Positions 34,720-43,597 of a stretch of DNA of 64,000 bases are shown here, piece by piece. How positions within the stretch are numbered: the first letter of the stretch is position 1; every line of letters begins with the position of its first letter. Source of the stretch: KK5 sp034043675 (GTDB lineage Bacteria; Pseudomonadota; Gammaproteobacteria; Burkholderiales; Burkholderiaceae_C); the NCBI RefSeq assembly GCF_034043675.1, contig NZ_JAXCLA010000004.1, positions 620,001 through 684,000 of the forward strand, given 5' to 3'. The notes below the pieces were generated by a model, which was not told the DNA's origin, did not search any database, and worked only from the letters and a program-made list of their open reading frames with translations. Made by a program: the position numbers and the translations under genes.

Positions 34720-35582
34720 GAGATCCTGGCAAGAGCGCCCGCGGCTCGCGGGCTGTGGGGGAAAGATGCAGAGCCCGGATGGACGCCGGGGCGGAGCCGG
34801 GCCGCAAAGCCGGCGATCAGTTCGCCGACCCGCTGGCGGTCGTTGTCGGCGCTGACCATGTGATAGCTGTTCTCCAGCACCTCGAGGCTGGCGATGCCGG
34901 GGCGCAGGCCGCCGACGGTCTTGCGCACGGTATCCAGGCGACAGATCTCGTCCTCGCGGGCATGCACCATCAGCAGCGGCCGCTGCTGCTCGCTGAGCAG
35001 CCGGCGGGCATGACGCGACAGGCCCTCGCTTTCGCGCACGATGTTCAGCGGCACGCTGGCCGGGCCGACCAGCGTCGCCTCCTCGCCTTCCATCTGCGCC
35101 CGCACCCATTGGCGCATGCGCTCGTTCTTCAGGCCGTAGGGCTCGCGCTCGGACATCGAGAACCAGGGCGCGATGCCCAGGCCGTAGGCCAGGTAGCGCA
35201 GGCGGTACCACCAGGGCAGACCCCAGCCGTTGTAGGCGATCAGCGGCGACAGCAGCACCAGCCCGCGCAGTGGCGCCCGCGGCAGGCGCCCGGCCGCGGC
35301 CAGGGCCAGCATGGCGCCCGAGCAGAGACCACCGAGCAGGGCCGGCTCGCCGTCATCGGCGAGCAGCTTGCTCACCGATTCGGTCGCAGCATCGACCCAG
35401 TCGGTCCAGCGCGCGCGGGTTGCCAGCATGCCGTGGCTGTAGCCCGGCACGGTCGGGCACTCCAGTTGGAGGCCCAGCCGCCGCAGCGGATGAAGCAGCA
35501 GGCTGAACTCCTTGGGCGTGCTGGCCAGGCCGTGGAGCAGGATGAGTCTGCGCACGGGCAGGATCGCGGAGTCGGTGGACAT
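34716..35582 (-). CDS. Alpha/beta hydrolase with a cysteine in the nucleophile position
   Basis: 288 residues from ATG 35582; the frame extends to a TTG at 35594. The oxyanion segment is LILLHGLASTPKEF. The nucleophile elbow reads LLGGLCSGAMLALA, that is G-x-C-x-G, with Cys where Ser is usual, as in dienelactone hydrolases. A likely acid is in HAREDEICR and the His in LENSYHMVSADNDR. It resembles carboxylesterase/monoacylglycerol-lipase folds. Encoded first in an operon with an ACP and a ketosynthase, it may release or edit an ACP-bound acyl chain. This role is inferred. Confidence 0.82.
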   Translation of the reverse strand: MSTDSAILPVRRLILLHGLASTPKEFSLLLHPLRRLGLQLECPTVPGYSHGMLATRARWTDWVDAATESVSKLLADDGEPALLGGLCSGAMLALAAAGRLPRAPLRGLVLLSPLIAYNGWGLPWWYRLRYLAYGLGIAPWFSMSEREPYGLKNERMRQWVRAQMEGEEATLVGPASVPLNIVRESEGLSRHARRLLSEQQRPLLMVHAREDEICRLDTVRKTVGGLRPGIASLEVLENSYHMVSADNDRQRVGELIAGFAARLRPGVHPGSASFPHSPRAAGALARIS

Positions 35583-35799
35583 GGAAGGGATCAAAGGCGT
35601 TGCAGTCTACGGGGCTTCACCGTTTAGAAAAACTCTCGACGCCCATATGCGGGTGTCCTGCGGGGACGGTCGGTCTGTGGTCAGGTTCTTGCGAATATGA
35701 GAAACATTGCTTTGCAGTCGCGGCAGCCAAATTGATTGCATGGATGACTGCCTGCGCCGCTATTCTTCGGCCCCTCGCCCTTCGGTTACCTGACAACGC

Positions 35800-36612
35800 A
35801 TGGCCTGTTTTTTCCACCGCCGCGCTCTCGCCGTGTGCCTCACCCTGGGCGCGTGGAGCGGCTCCCCCGCGCAGGCTGCCGGCACGCTGCTGCTGATCGA
35901 TGCGCCGCCCGCGCAGCCCACGCTGTCGGCCGGCGTCACCACCCGCGCCTGGCCCGCGGCACCCGGCGCCCGGCAGCAGGATCACGCGCTGCTGCCGGCC
36001 TTCGACTACGCGACGCCGAGCGGATTCTTCGCCTCCACCGACGACAGCATCGGCTGGAACCTGGCGCCGCTGCTGATGGACGAGCAAGGCGTGAAAGACT
36101 GGCCAGATTGGCAAATGGGCGCGCGCCTGTGGCCGCAATGGGGCCGGCCACAACGCCTGGCGCCTGCGGGGGCGCAGCGCACGGGCACACGCGTGACGGG
36201 TGAGCTCTTCGCCAACGTGCAAGCCCTGCCCTTCCTGCTGCTGCAGTCGGGCATGAGCTTCGGCAGCGGGCAGCATCGCGACGGCGCGCAGCTGGAGCTG
36301 GGTGCCACCAGCGGCATCCCGCTGGGCGACGAGCTGATCGGCATCGGCCTGGCCGCCAGCTATGCCAATGCGGCGCACTTGCGCGGCAGCTTCGGCGTCG
36401 GGCCGGTCGCCGGTGGGCCACCGGCCTGGCAGCCCTCGCGCGGCTGGCAGGACTGGAGCCTGGCCATCAGCATGGATCACAAGCTGTCGGCGGATTGGTC
36501 CATCAGCGGCCAGTGGCTCGGTGCGCGCCTGCTCGGCGCCGCGGCACGCGCACCGTTGACGCAGACGCGCTTCCAGCCTTCGTACACCGTCAGCCTGTGG
36601 CGGAAGTTCTGA
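35800..36612 (+). CDS. MipA/OmpV-family outer membrane protein
   Basis: 270 residues. The signal peptide is cleaved probably after AQA (about residue 27). The mature sequence alternates polar and hydrophobic residues as in beta-barrels and ends in Phe (VSLWRKF), the outer-membrane insertion signal. SGFFASTDDSIGWNL matches the conserved strand of MipA/OmpV scaffolding and porin-like proteins. MipA itself bridges a lytic transglycosylase and a synthase, but most relatives are of unknown function. It is followed two bases later by the sterol-desaturase-like gene, so the pair may be co-expressed. About 215 bases upstream are gene-free, with no promoter I can place confidently. Confidence 0.83.
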   Translation: MACFFHRRALAVCLTLGAWSGSPAQAAGTLLLIDAPPAQPTLSAGVTTRAWPAAPGARQQDHALLPAFDYATPSGFFASTDDSIGWNLAPLLMDEQGVKDWPDWQMGARLWPQWGRPQRLAPAGAQRTGTRVTGELFANVQALPFLLLQSGMSFGSGQHRDGAQLELGATSGIPLGDELIGIGLAASYANAAHLRGSFGVGPVAGGPPAWQPSRGWQDWSLAISMDHKLSADWSISGQWLGARLLGAAARAPLTQTRFQPSYTVSLWRKF

Positions 36613-36614
36613 GC

Positions 36615-37748
36615 ATGCAGGACGAATTCCTCCTCTTCGCGCTGCCCGTGTTCGTCGCCGCCATGGCCTTCGAATGGGCCTGGGGCCGCCGGCGCGGCCG
36701 CAACACCTATGGCTGGGCCGATACGCTGACCAGCCTCTCCCAGGGCCTGCTGAGCCAGGCGGTGGCCGCCGTGACGCCGCTGCTGCAGACGGGCATCTAT
36801 GCCTGGGTGCAGCCGCGGCTGCACCTGCTGCCGACCGCGCGTTGGGCTTCTCCGCTAGGCTGGATCTTGGCCGTGATCTGCTACGACTTCTGCGACTACT
36901 GGCTGCATCGCGTCAGCCATGAGAGCGCGCTGTTCTGGGCCGCGCATGCGGTGCATCACCAGAGCGAGCATTTCAACCTCAGCACGGCGCTGCGGCAGGA
37001 GAGCTTCTACTCGGTGATGGGCTTCCCCTTCTTCCTGCCGCTGGCCGTGATCGGCTTTTCGAGCGAGCAGTTCATCACCGCAGGCATGGTGGTGCTGCTC
37101 TACCAGTTCTGGATTCATACCGAGCACATCGGCCGCCTGGGCTGGCTCGACCGCGTGTTCTCGACACCCTCCAACCACCGCGTCCATCACGCGGTGAACC
37201 CCGGCTACCTGGACCGGAACTACGGTGCCGTGCTGGTCGTCTGGGACCGCATGTTCGGCAGCTTCGCCGAGGAGACCGAACCCTGCGTGTACGGCACCGT
37301 GAAGCCGCTCGCGAGCTGGAATCCGCTGTGGGGCGTGGCCCAGTTCTACGTGGAGATCGGCCGGCGCATGGCGGTCACGCCGCGGTTGATCGACAAGCTG
37401 CGCGTGCCCTTCAAGTCGCCGAGCTGGATGCCGCCCGGCGTGGTGCCGACGGACTCGCCGGAGGAGGCCGCGCGCCGGCTGGCGCAGCCCCGGTTCGACC
37501 CGCCGCTGCCCACCGCAGCCAGGGTCTGGGCCGGCGCCGTGTTCGCCGCCTGCGCGCTGGGCGTGGGCAGCTGGCTCGTGAATTCAGAGGCGCTCGATAC
37601 CGCCGTTCAGTGGCTGGCCGCGGGCCTGCTGGCCGGGGCGCTGTGGTGCATGGGCCGCTGTCTGCGGACAACGGCGCGGCCGCTGCTGCCTGGCTTGCTC
37701 GGCGTGGCCTTGGGCCTGCTGCTGACGCTGCTCGCGCTCCGCGCGTAG
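36615..37748 (+). CDS. Sterol desaturase / fatty acid hydroxylase superfamily membrane protein
   Basis: 377 residues from ATG 36615. The histidine clusters that bind a diiron centre are in order: HRVSH, HAVHHQS, WIHTEH and NHRVHHAVN, all between about residues 100 and 195. Four or more hydrophobic helices flank them, and two extra helices close the C-terminus (VWAGAVFAACALGVGSWLV and GLLGVALGLLLTLLAL). Members hydroxylate or desaturate lipids using oxygen. The substrate is unknown; hydroxylation of a membrane lipid is the plausible reading. The downstream aldolase gene converges on it. Confidence 0.88.
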   Translation: MQDEFLLFALPVFVAAMAFEWAWGRRRGRNTYGWADTLTSLSQGLLSQAVAAVTPLLQTGIYAWVQPRLHLLPTARWASPLGWILAVICYDFCDYWLHRVSHESALFWAAHAVHHQSEHFNLSTALRQESFYSVMGFPFFLPLAVIGFSSEQFITAGMVVLLYQFWIHTEHIGRLGWLDRVFSTPSNHRVHHAVNPGYLDRNYGAVLVVWDRMFGSFAEETEPCVYGTVKPLASWNPLWGVAQFYVEIGRRMAVTPRLIDKLRVPFKSPSWMPPGVVPTDSPEEAARRLAQPRFDPPLPTAARVWAGAVFAACALGVGSWLVNSEALDTAVQWLAAGLLAGALWCMGRCLRTTARPLLPGLLGVALGLLLTLLALRA

Positions 37749-37752
37749 CGGG

Positions 37753-38784
37753 TCAGCGCGCGGGCTCCATCGCGGCGGTGTACTCGCCACGCCGCGCCAG
37801 CCGGTTCAGCCGCGCGCGTTCGACCAGCTTCGCCTGCGCGGCCGCCACGTTCTCCGCCTTGCCGCTCCAGGCCTTCATCGCCGGATCCTGGATCGCCCGC
37901 GCGAACGAGAACGCGACCGGCCATGGCAACTGGCCCTTGTGGCGAAGGTTCATCGCGTTCAGCCGCGCAGAGGCGTCGGCGGCCGACTGTCCTCCCGACA
38001 GGAAGGCGATGCCGGCCACCGCGGCCGGAACGGTGCGGCGGAAGCAATCGATGGTGGCATCCGCCACTTCGTCGGCCGAGGCCTGCGCCGGGCAGGCCAG
38101 GCCCGGCACGACCATATTGGGCTTGAGCAGCATGCCGGCCAGATCCACGCGCTGCGTGCGCAGCTGTTCGAAGACGGCGTGCAAGCTGCGTTCGGTGACC
38201 TCGCCACACCGCGCCAAGGTGTGGCCGCCGTCCATCAGCACTTCGGGTTCGACGATGGGCACGATGCCGGCCTCCTGGCACAGCGCCGCGTAGCGCGCCA
38301 GGGCGTGGGCATTGGCCTCGATGCAGCCGCGCGAGGGAGCATCATTCGCGTCGTCGATGGTGATCACCGCGCGCCATTTGGCGAAGCGGGCGCCCATCTT
38401 CGAGTACTCGGCCAGGCGCTCGCGCAGGCCGTCCAGGCCTAGGGTCACCAGTTCGCCCTCATGCAAGGCCAGCGGCTTGGCGCCCTCGTCCACCTTGATG
38501 CCGGGAATGATGCCGACGCGCTGCAGCGCCTGTGCGAAGGGCGTACCGTCGAGCGCGGTCTGGCGGATCGTCTCGTCGTAGAGGATGGCGCCGCCGATCG
38601 ATTCGGCCAGGCCCGGCGCGGTGACGATCAGGTCGCGGTAGGCGCGCCGCATCTCCACCGTCTGCGGAATGCCCAGCGCCGCGAAACGCTTGTCCGCGGT
38701 CGGGTTGCTCTCGTCCATCGCCAGGAGGCCCTTGCCTTCGGCCAGCATCTGGCGGGCGGTATCGCGAAGTGTCTGCTTGTTCAT
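37753..38784 (-). CDS. Class I fructose-bisphosphate aldolase
   Basis: 343 residues. It cleaves fructose 1,6-bisphosphate to triose phosphates through a Schiff base. The catalytic Lys lies in the family motif GMLLKPNMV near residue 225; other class I landmarks are GKGLLAMDESNPTADKRF, GAILYDETIRQ and GIAFLSGGQS. The class I form, rather than the zinc-dependent class II form more common in bacteria, is notable but occurs in this order. It is divergent from gnd, with 84 bases between starts. Confidence 0.95.
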   Translation of the reverse strand: MNKQTLRDTARQMLAEGKGLLAMDESNPTADKRFAALGIPQTVEMRRAYRDLIVTAPGLAESIGGAILYDETIRQTALDGTPFAQALQRVGIIPGIKVDEGAKPLALHEGELVTLGLDGLRERLAEYSKMGARFAKWRAVITIDDANDAPSRGCIEANAHALARYAALCQEAGIVPIVEPEVLMDGGHTLARCGEVTERSLHAVFEQLRTQRVDLAGMLLKPNMVVPGLACPAQASADEVADATIDCFRRTVPAAVAGIAFLSGGQSAADASARLNAMNLRHKGQLPWPVAFSFARAIQDPAMKAWSGKAENVAAAQAKLVERARLNRLARRGEYTAAMEPAR

Positions 38785-38868
38785 GGATGTCCTTGCCAAA
38801 CGGTCATTCGCCGGCAAACGATGCGCCCGGCTGCGCGATGATGGCGCATGCAACTTTGAAAGGCAGCA

Positions 38869-39882
38869 ATGCAACTCGGAATCATCGGTTTGGGTCGGAT
38901 GGGCGCGAACATGGCGCGCCGCCTGATGAGCAAGGGGCACGAGTGCGTCGTGCAGGACTCGCATGCGGATGCGGTCGCGAAGATGGTCAGCGACGGTGCC
39001 GTCGGCGCCGCCACGCTGGCCGAGCTGGCCGCCAAGATGACCAAGCCGCGCGCCGTGTGGCTGATGGTGCCGGCCGCGGTGGTCGACGGCGTGCTGGACG
39101 ACCTGCTCGCGCACCTGGACCCGGGCGACATCATCATCGACGGCGGCAACTCCTACTACCGCGACGACATCCGCCGCGCGAAGAAGTTGGGCGACGCCGG
39201 CTTCCACTACGTCGATTGCGGCACCAGCGGCGGCATCGCCGGCCAGGACCGCGGCTACTGCCTGATGGTGGGCGCGGAGAAGCCCATCTTCGACCACCTG
39301 CGCCCGATCTTCAGCGCGCTGTCGCCGGGCCTCGGCAACGAGCCGCGCACTCCCGGGCGCGATGGCGAACCGTCCGACTCCGAACAGGGTTTCCTGCACT
39401 GCGGCCCGAACGGGGCCGGCCACTTCGTCAAGATGATCCACAACGGCATCGAGTACGGAATGATGGCGGCCTTCGCCGAGGGCTTCAACATCCTGCGCCA
39501 CGCCAATATCGGCAAGAAAGATCATGCGGTGGACGCCGAGACCACGCCGCTGCGTGAGCCCGAGTTCTACCAGTACGAGTTCGACCTGCCCGAGGTGGCC
39601 GAAGTCTGGCGGCGCGGCAGCGTCGTCGGCTCATGGCTGCTGGACCTCACCGCCAAGGCCTTGCTGGCCGACCCGGAGCTGAAGCACTTCGGCGGCAAGG
39701 TGTCCGACTCCGGCGAAGGCCGCTGGACGATCCAGGCCGCGATCGACGAAGCCGTGCCGGCGCATGTGTTGAGCGCGGCTCTGTACGACCGCTTCAGCTC
39801 GCGGGGCGAGGCGACGTTTGCGAACCAGATCCTGTCGGCGATGCGGCATGAGTTCGGCGGTCACGCAGAGAAGAAAGACTGA
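38869..39882 (+). CDS. gnd: 6-phosphogluconate dehydrogenase (decarboxylating), short form
   Basis: 337 residues, the shorter GndA-like class rather than the 470-residue enteric form. The dinucleotide-binding motif is GIIGLGRMGANMA at residues 4-16. The substrate signature IIIDGGNSYYRDD and the catalytic-Lys region GPNGAGHFVKMIHNGIEYG are intact. It oxidises 6-phosphogluconate to ribulose 5-phosphate with release of CO2 and a reduced cofactor. With edd/eda elsewhere in the window the cell can route 6-phosphogluconate two ways. Its last 89 bases overlap the convergent HAD gene. Confidence 0.95.
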   Translation: MQLGIIGLGRMGANMARRLMSKGHECVVQDSHADAVAKMVSDGAVGAATLAELAAKMTKPRAVWLMVPAAVVDGVLDDLLAHLDPGDIIIDGGNSYYRDDIRRAKKLGDAGFHYVDCGTSGGIAGQDRGYCLMVGAEKPIFDHLRPIFSALSPGLGNEPRTPGRDGEPSDSEQGFLHCGPNGAGHFVKMIHNGIEYGMMAAFAEGFNILRHANIGKKDHAVDAETTPLREPEFYQYEFDLPEVAEVWRRGSVVGSWLLDLTAKALLADPELKHFGGKVSDSGEGRWTIQAAIDEAVPAHVLSAALYDRFSSRGEATFANQILSAMRHEFGGHAEKKD

Positions 39883-40600
39883 CGGGACCGACGTCGCCGA
39901 TGTGGGCGACCGTGACGTCGGGCTCGGGAAAGCGGGCCACTTCCGCGGCATCGGATGCGTAGTGCCCTTGCCGCGGGAAGACGGTGGTCACGCCGTCGCC
40001 CCAGGCGGCCTTGAACGCGCCGAGGATGCGCGGCTTGTCGTCGACGAGGACGTAGTGGCGTGCCGGATGGATCCGCCGGATCTCGTCCAGCATCAGCTCC
40101 TTGTGCACGTAGATCATCACCCGCCCCTGCACCGCGTCCCACAGGCCGGAGCGCTGGACCTTGCGTGGCTGGAACACGGCGTCGCCATCGGAGAGGATCA
40201 CGGTGGGGCCGAGCTGCCCCATGCTCGCCAGCGCCTCGACGGCACCCGGGTACACGCGATCGGCGAACGGATAGTCGAGCAGAAAGCTCGAGGTCTGCAG
40301 CAGACGAAGCTGCGCCTCGGCGCCATCACCCTCGACCTCCTTGCGATAAAGCTGCAAGGCGCCCAGGTAGTCCGCGTACCCGAGCTCGACGCGCAACTTC
40401 TCGAACAGGGTCCAGTAGCGCTCTGAAGAGGCGGCGCCGAATTCGCGCGTCAGGTGATCGTGCAGGTCCGCGATGATGCGGTCGTTGTCCAGCAAGGTGT
40501 TGTCGACGTCGACGAGGAAGACAAGGTCATTGAGGATGGCAGCCAAGGCGCGTGCACTTTCATCGTGGATGGTGGTGGGTCGTGGCTTCGGAACGAGCAA
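39794..40600 (-). CDS. HAD-superfamily hydrolase (start uncertain)
   Basis: About 268 residues if TTG 40600 is used. The frame runs back to GTG 40693, and TTG 40546 is also possible; there is no in-frame ATG. I disfavour 40693 because it would leave only three bases to the divergent start at 40697. HAD motif I is FLVDVDNTLLDND, motif II TVILSDGD, motif III Lys in HPARHYVLVDDKPRI, with motif IV Asp in the same segment. A cap region lies between I and II. Substrates of such phosphatases cannot be read from sequence. The C-terminal 29 codons overlap gnd antisense. Confidence 0.82.
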   Translation of the reverse strand: MLVPKPRPTTIHDESARALAAILNDLVFLVDVDNTLLDNDRIIADLHDHLTREFGAASSERYWTLFEKLRVELGYADYLGALQLYRKEVEGDGAEAQLRLLQTSSFLLDYPFADRVYPGAVEALASMGQLGPTVILSDGDAVFQPRKVQRSGLWDAVQGRVMIYVHKELMLDEIRRIHPARHYVLVDDKPRILGAFKAAWGDGVTTVFPRQGHYASDAAEVARFPEPDVTVAHIGDVGPVSLSSLRDRRTHAASPTGSGSQTSPRPAS

Positions 40601-40696
40601 TCCGCATACCCGTCGTCGGCAGTAACGAGAAGCTGATTCCGCGGCGACTGTAGTACCGTCCGCACCGGCATTGAGCCTCCCCGATTTGCACACGCC

Positions 40697-41488
40697 ATGA
40701 TCCGTCGCCGTGCCGCCCTACTCGACGCCCTGCTCGCCCTCGGTGCTTCCGTCGCACCCGGGATGACAAGTTGCGCCCGCGCCTCGGCGTCGGTCGACGC
40801 CCATGCCATGAAAGGTGCGCCGCTGCGCATGGCGATGACCGAGTTTCCTCCCTACACCGGTACCGACCTGCCGGGCGGGGGCATCGCCACCGTGATCACC
40901 CGGACCGTGCTGGCCCGGCAAGGCCTGGAGATGAGCGCCAGCGTGCGGCCCTGGGCGCGCGCGCTGAGCGAGACGCAGGAGGGTGTGTTCGACGGTTTGA
41001 TCGGGGTGTGGCGCAATGCTGAGCGGGAGCGCACCCTGCTGTTCCCCCGGCCGCTGGGCATCACCAACCGGATCGGCTTCATGGCTCGCGCCGGAACCTC
41101 GATCACCGTGAACGATCTGAAGCAACTGCGCAGGCTCACCATTGGCGTCGTGAACGGCTATGCCAATCCTCTGGCCATCGAGGAGGCGCAACTCCGGCTG
41201 GAGCCTGCGGTCGATGATCTGCGCAACCTGCGCAAGCTGCTCCTCGGCCGCATCGACCTGGCGCTCATCGACAAGGGCGTCGCCCACTACCTGCTCCAGA
41301 CGCAGTTGCCCACGGGCCTCACGGAACTGACCTGGCTCGAGCCCTCGGTCACGGAGACCCCGCTCTATGCGGCACTGTCCCGTCGATCGCCAGAGGCCCT
41401 GGCGAGAGTGGCCGAGTTCAACCTCGGTCTGGACAAGATCCACAAGGATGGAGAGCTCGACCAGTTGTTGAAGAGCTTCTCGGGATGA
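40697..41488 (+). CDS. Periplasmic solute-binding protein, SBP_bac_3-like
   Basis: 263 residues. An N-terminal MIRRRAALLDALLALGASV segment serves as signal peptide, with cleavage probably near residue 30. The mature domain starts PLRMAMTEFPPYTG, continues with FDGLIGVWRNAERERTLLFP and RIGFMARAGTSITVNDLKQL, and ends with a VAEFNLGLDKIHKDGELDQL helix typical of family-3 binding proteins. No transporter genes are adjacent, as for the similar protein at 24162. The ligand is unknown. Confidence 0.83.
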   Translation: MIRRRAALLDALLALGASVAPGMTSCARASASVDAHAMKGAPLRMAMTEFPPYTGTDLPGGGIATVITRTVLARQGLEMSASVRPWARALSETQEGVFDGLIGVWRNAERERTLLFPRPLGITNRIGFMARAGTSITVNDLKQLRRLTIGVVNGYANPLAIEEAQLRLEPAVDDLRNLRKLLLGRIDLALIDKGVAHYLLQTQLPTGLTELTWLEPSVTETPLYAALSRRSPEALARVAEFNLGLDKIHKDGELDQLLKSFSG

Positions 41489-41529
41489 GTTCCGAGAGAA
41501 AATCTTTCTGAATCAACCCGTTGGAAAAT

Positions 41530-42309
41530 ATGAAATTCGCCACCTGGAACGTCAATTCCCTCGCCGTCCGCCTGCCGCAGTTGCTGGACTGGCTGGCCGC
41601 CAACCCGGTCGACGCGCTCGTGCTGCAGGAGACCAAGCTGACCGACGACAAGTTCCCGACCTTGGAGATCGGTGAGGCCGGTTACCAGGTCCAGTGGTTC
41701 GGCCAGAAGACCTACAACGGCGTGGCGCTGCTCAGCAAGGTGGCGGCGCGCGACGTGGTGAAGAACATCACCGGCTATGCGGACGAGCAGGCGCGGCTGA
41801 TTGCCGGCACAGTGGCGACGGCGGCGGGCGACGTGCGCGTGATCGGCGGCTACTTCCCCAACGGGCAGGCGCTGGACAGCGACAAGTTCGTCTACAAGAT
41901 GGCCTGGCTCGACGGCCTGCGCGCCTGGCTCGCCACCGAGCTGAAGACGCATGACAAGCTGGTGCTGATGGGCGACTTCAACATCGCGCCCGAAGACCGC
42001 GACTGCTACGACCCGGCCGCCTTCGTCGGCCAGACCCACACCTCGCCGCAGGAGCGCGCCCACTTCCAGGCCTTGATCGACCTGGGCCTCACCGACGCGT
42101 ACCGGATGTTCGAGCAGCCACCCAAGAGCTACAGCTGGTGGGACTACCGGATGCTCGGCTTCCAGAAGAACAAGGGCCTGCGCATCGACCACATCCTCGT
42201 CAGCGCGGGGCTGAAGCCGCTGGTCACGGCCTGCACGATCGACCGGCAGATGCGCAAGCTGCCCAAGCCCAGTGACCATGCGCCGGTGATCGTCACGCTG
42301 GGCGATTGA
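41530..42309 (+). CDS. xth: Exodeoxyribonuclease III
   Basis: 259 residues from ATG 41530 with GGAA just upstream. It is an AP endonuclease and 3'-5' exonuclease for base-excision repair. Motifs of the Mg-dependent EEP fold are complete: KFATWNVNSLAVRLPQLLDW (Asn), LVLQETKL (Glu metal ligand), LMGDFNIAPEDRD (Asp-Asn) and LRIDHILVS with SDHAPVIVTL (Asp-His). The last 17 bases overlap the convergent oxidoreductase gene. Confidence 0.96.
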   Translation: MKFATWNVNSLAVRLPQLLDWLAANPVDALVLQETKLTDDKFPTLEIGEAGYQVQWFGQKTYNGVALLSKVAARDVVKNITGYADEQARLIAGTVATAAGDVRVIGGYFPNGQALDSDKFVYKMAWLDGLRAWLATELKTHDKLVLMGDFNIAPEDRDCYDPAAFVGQTHTSPQERAHFQALIDLGLTDAYRMFEQPPKSYSWWDYRMLGFQKNKGLRIDHILVSAGLKPLVTACTIDRQMRKLPKPSDHAPVIVTLGD

Positions 42310-43588
42310 GCCGCTCGCGCAGCGCGTCCTTCAGCTCGGCCCAGCTGTAGCTGGCCTGCGCCGCGGCCAGGCCCAGGCGGCCGAACACGGGCACGAGGCC
42401 ATAGCGCTCAAGCTCGACGGGTAGCGGCGCGCCGCCATGGATCGCCTCGGCCAGCAGCTCGCCCGCCACGGTGGTCGGCGCCACGCCATGACCGCCGAAG
42501 GCCTGGGCGAACCAGAGGCCCGGCGCCAACTGGCCGATCTGCGGCATCTGATGGCGGGCATAGCTCATCAGCCCGCCCCAGGCATGAGCGATGCGCAGGC
42601 CGGCCAGCTGCGGATAGACGCGCAGCAGGTCCGCGCGCAGCAGCGCCGCGATGCGCGCCGGCTCGCGCTCCAGGATCGAAATGCGGCCGCCCCACAGCAG
42701 GCGACGGTCGGGCAGCATGCGGTAGTAGTCGAAGGCGAAGCGGGTGTCGTAGAGCGCGGCCGGGGTGCGGATCGGCTCGCAGCCGGACGGCAGCGGCTCG
42801 GTCGCCATCACATAGGTGGCGATGGCCAGGCGCGATCTCTCCACGCGCCGCTGCAGGCCCTGCATCGTGGCGCCGCCCGCCAGCACCAGTTGCCGCGCGC
42901 GCAGGCTGGCACCGGCGGCCGTGTGGACGCGCCAGCCGTCGTGAAGCTTTTCGATCCGGCTCACCGGGCTTTGCTCGTAGAGGCTCGCGCCCTCGGCACG
43001 CAGCGCAGCGGCCAGGCCGTGCACGTACTTGAGCGGATGGAAGTGGAAGGCGTCGGGCTCCAGCAGCGCGGCGCCATAACGCTCGGTTTCGACGGCCTCG
43101 CGCACCTCGGCCGGGGACAGCTCTAGCCAGCTCACCCCGAACTGCTCGCGCATCATCTGCGCCTGCCGGCGCAGCGCGGCCCGGGCGCCCGCGCCATGGA
43201 ACCAGTCCAGAAGCAGGGCGCCGCCCTCGGTGCGATCGCAGGCGATGTTCAGCTTCTCGATGCGCCGGCGGATCAGCGCCACCGCATCGCGGGTCAGCGC
43301 ATAGAGCGAGCGGGCCGGGCCAGGGCCCAGCTCGCGCAGCAGCGCCGCGCAATCGCGGCTGTAGCCGCCGAAGACGAAGCCGCCGCAGCGCCCCGAGGCG
43401 CCCTGCCCCATCGCGCCGGCCTCCAGCACGGCCACCGAGCGCAGACCGCGCTCCTGCAGGCCTCGCGCCGTGGCCAGGCCCGCGAAGCCGCCGCCGATAA
43501 TGGCGACTTCCGCCTCTCTACCGTCGCCGGCCAGCGGCGGCAGGTTCAGACGCGGACTGGTGGCTTCGTAGTAACTGCCCTCATGCAT
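42293..43588 (-). CDS. FAD-dependent oxidoreductase, DAO family (PuuB/OrdL-like)
   Basis: 431 residues. The FAD-binding Rossmann motif is VAIIGGGFAGLATARGLQERG near residues 28-48, with Glu in VAVLEAGAMGQGASGRCGGF. The second FAD segment near the C-terminus is FAQAFGGHGVAPTTVAGELL. This layout and the N-terminal SYYEAT match gamma-glutamylputrescine-oxidase-like and related amine oxidases. The exact amine substrate is not deducible. The gene for a MarR regulator lies nine bases upstream in the same direction and may control it. Confidence 0.87.
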   Translation of the reverse strand: MHEGSYYEATSPRLNLPPLAGDGREAEVAIIGGGFAGLATARGLQERGLRSVAVLEAGAMGQGASGRCGGFVFGGYSRDCAALLRELGPGPARSLYALTRDAVALIRRRIEKLNIACDRTEGGALLLDWFHGAGARAALRRQAQMMREQFGVSWLELSPAEVREAVETERYGAALLEPDAFHFHPLKYVHGLAAALRAEGASLYEQSPVSRIEKLHDGWRVHTAAGASLRARQLVLAGGATMQGLQRRVERSRLAIATYVMATEPLPSGCEPIRTPAALYDTRFAFDYYRMLPDRRLLWGGRISILEREPARIAALLRADLLRVYPQLAGLRIAHAWGGLMSYARHQMPQIGQLAPGLWFAQAFGGHGVAPTTVAGELLAEAIHGGAPLPVELERYGLVPVFGRLGLAAAQASYSWAELKDALRERLNRPA

Positions 43589-43597
43589 GCACCAAGG

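Noticed and set aside
40601..40693. Extension of the HAD gene to GTG 40693
   Set aside because: It would leave only three bases to the divergent ATG at 40697, the extra residues show no family similarity, and no ribosome-binding site is present. I kept it only as a possibility.
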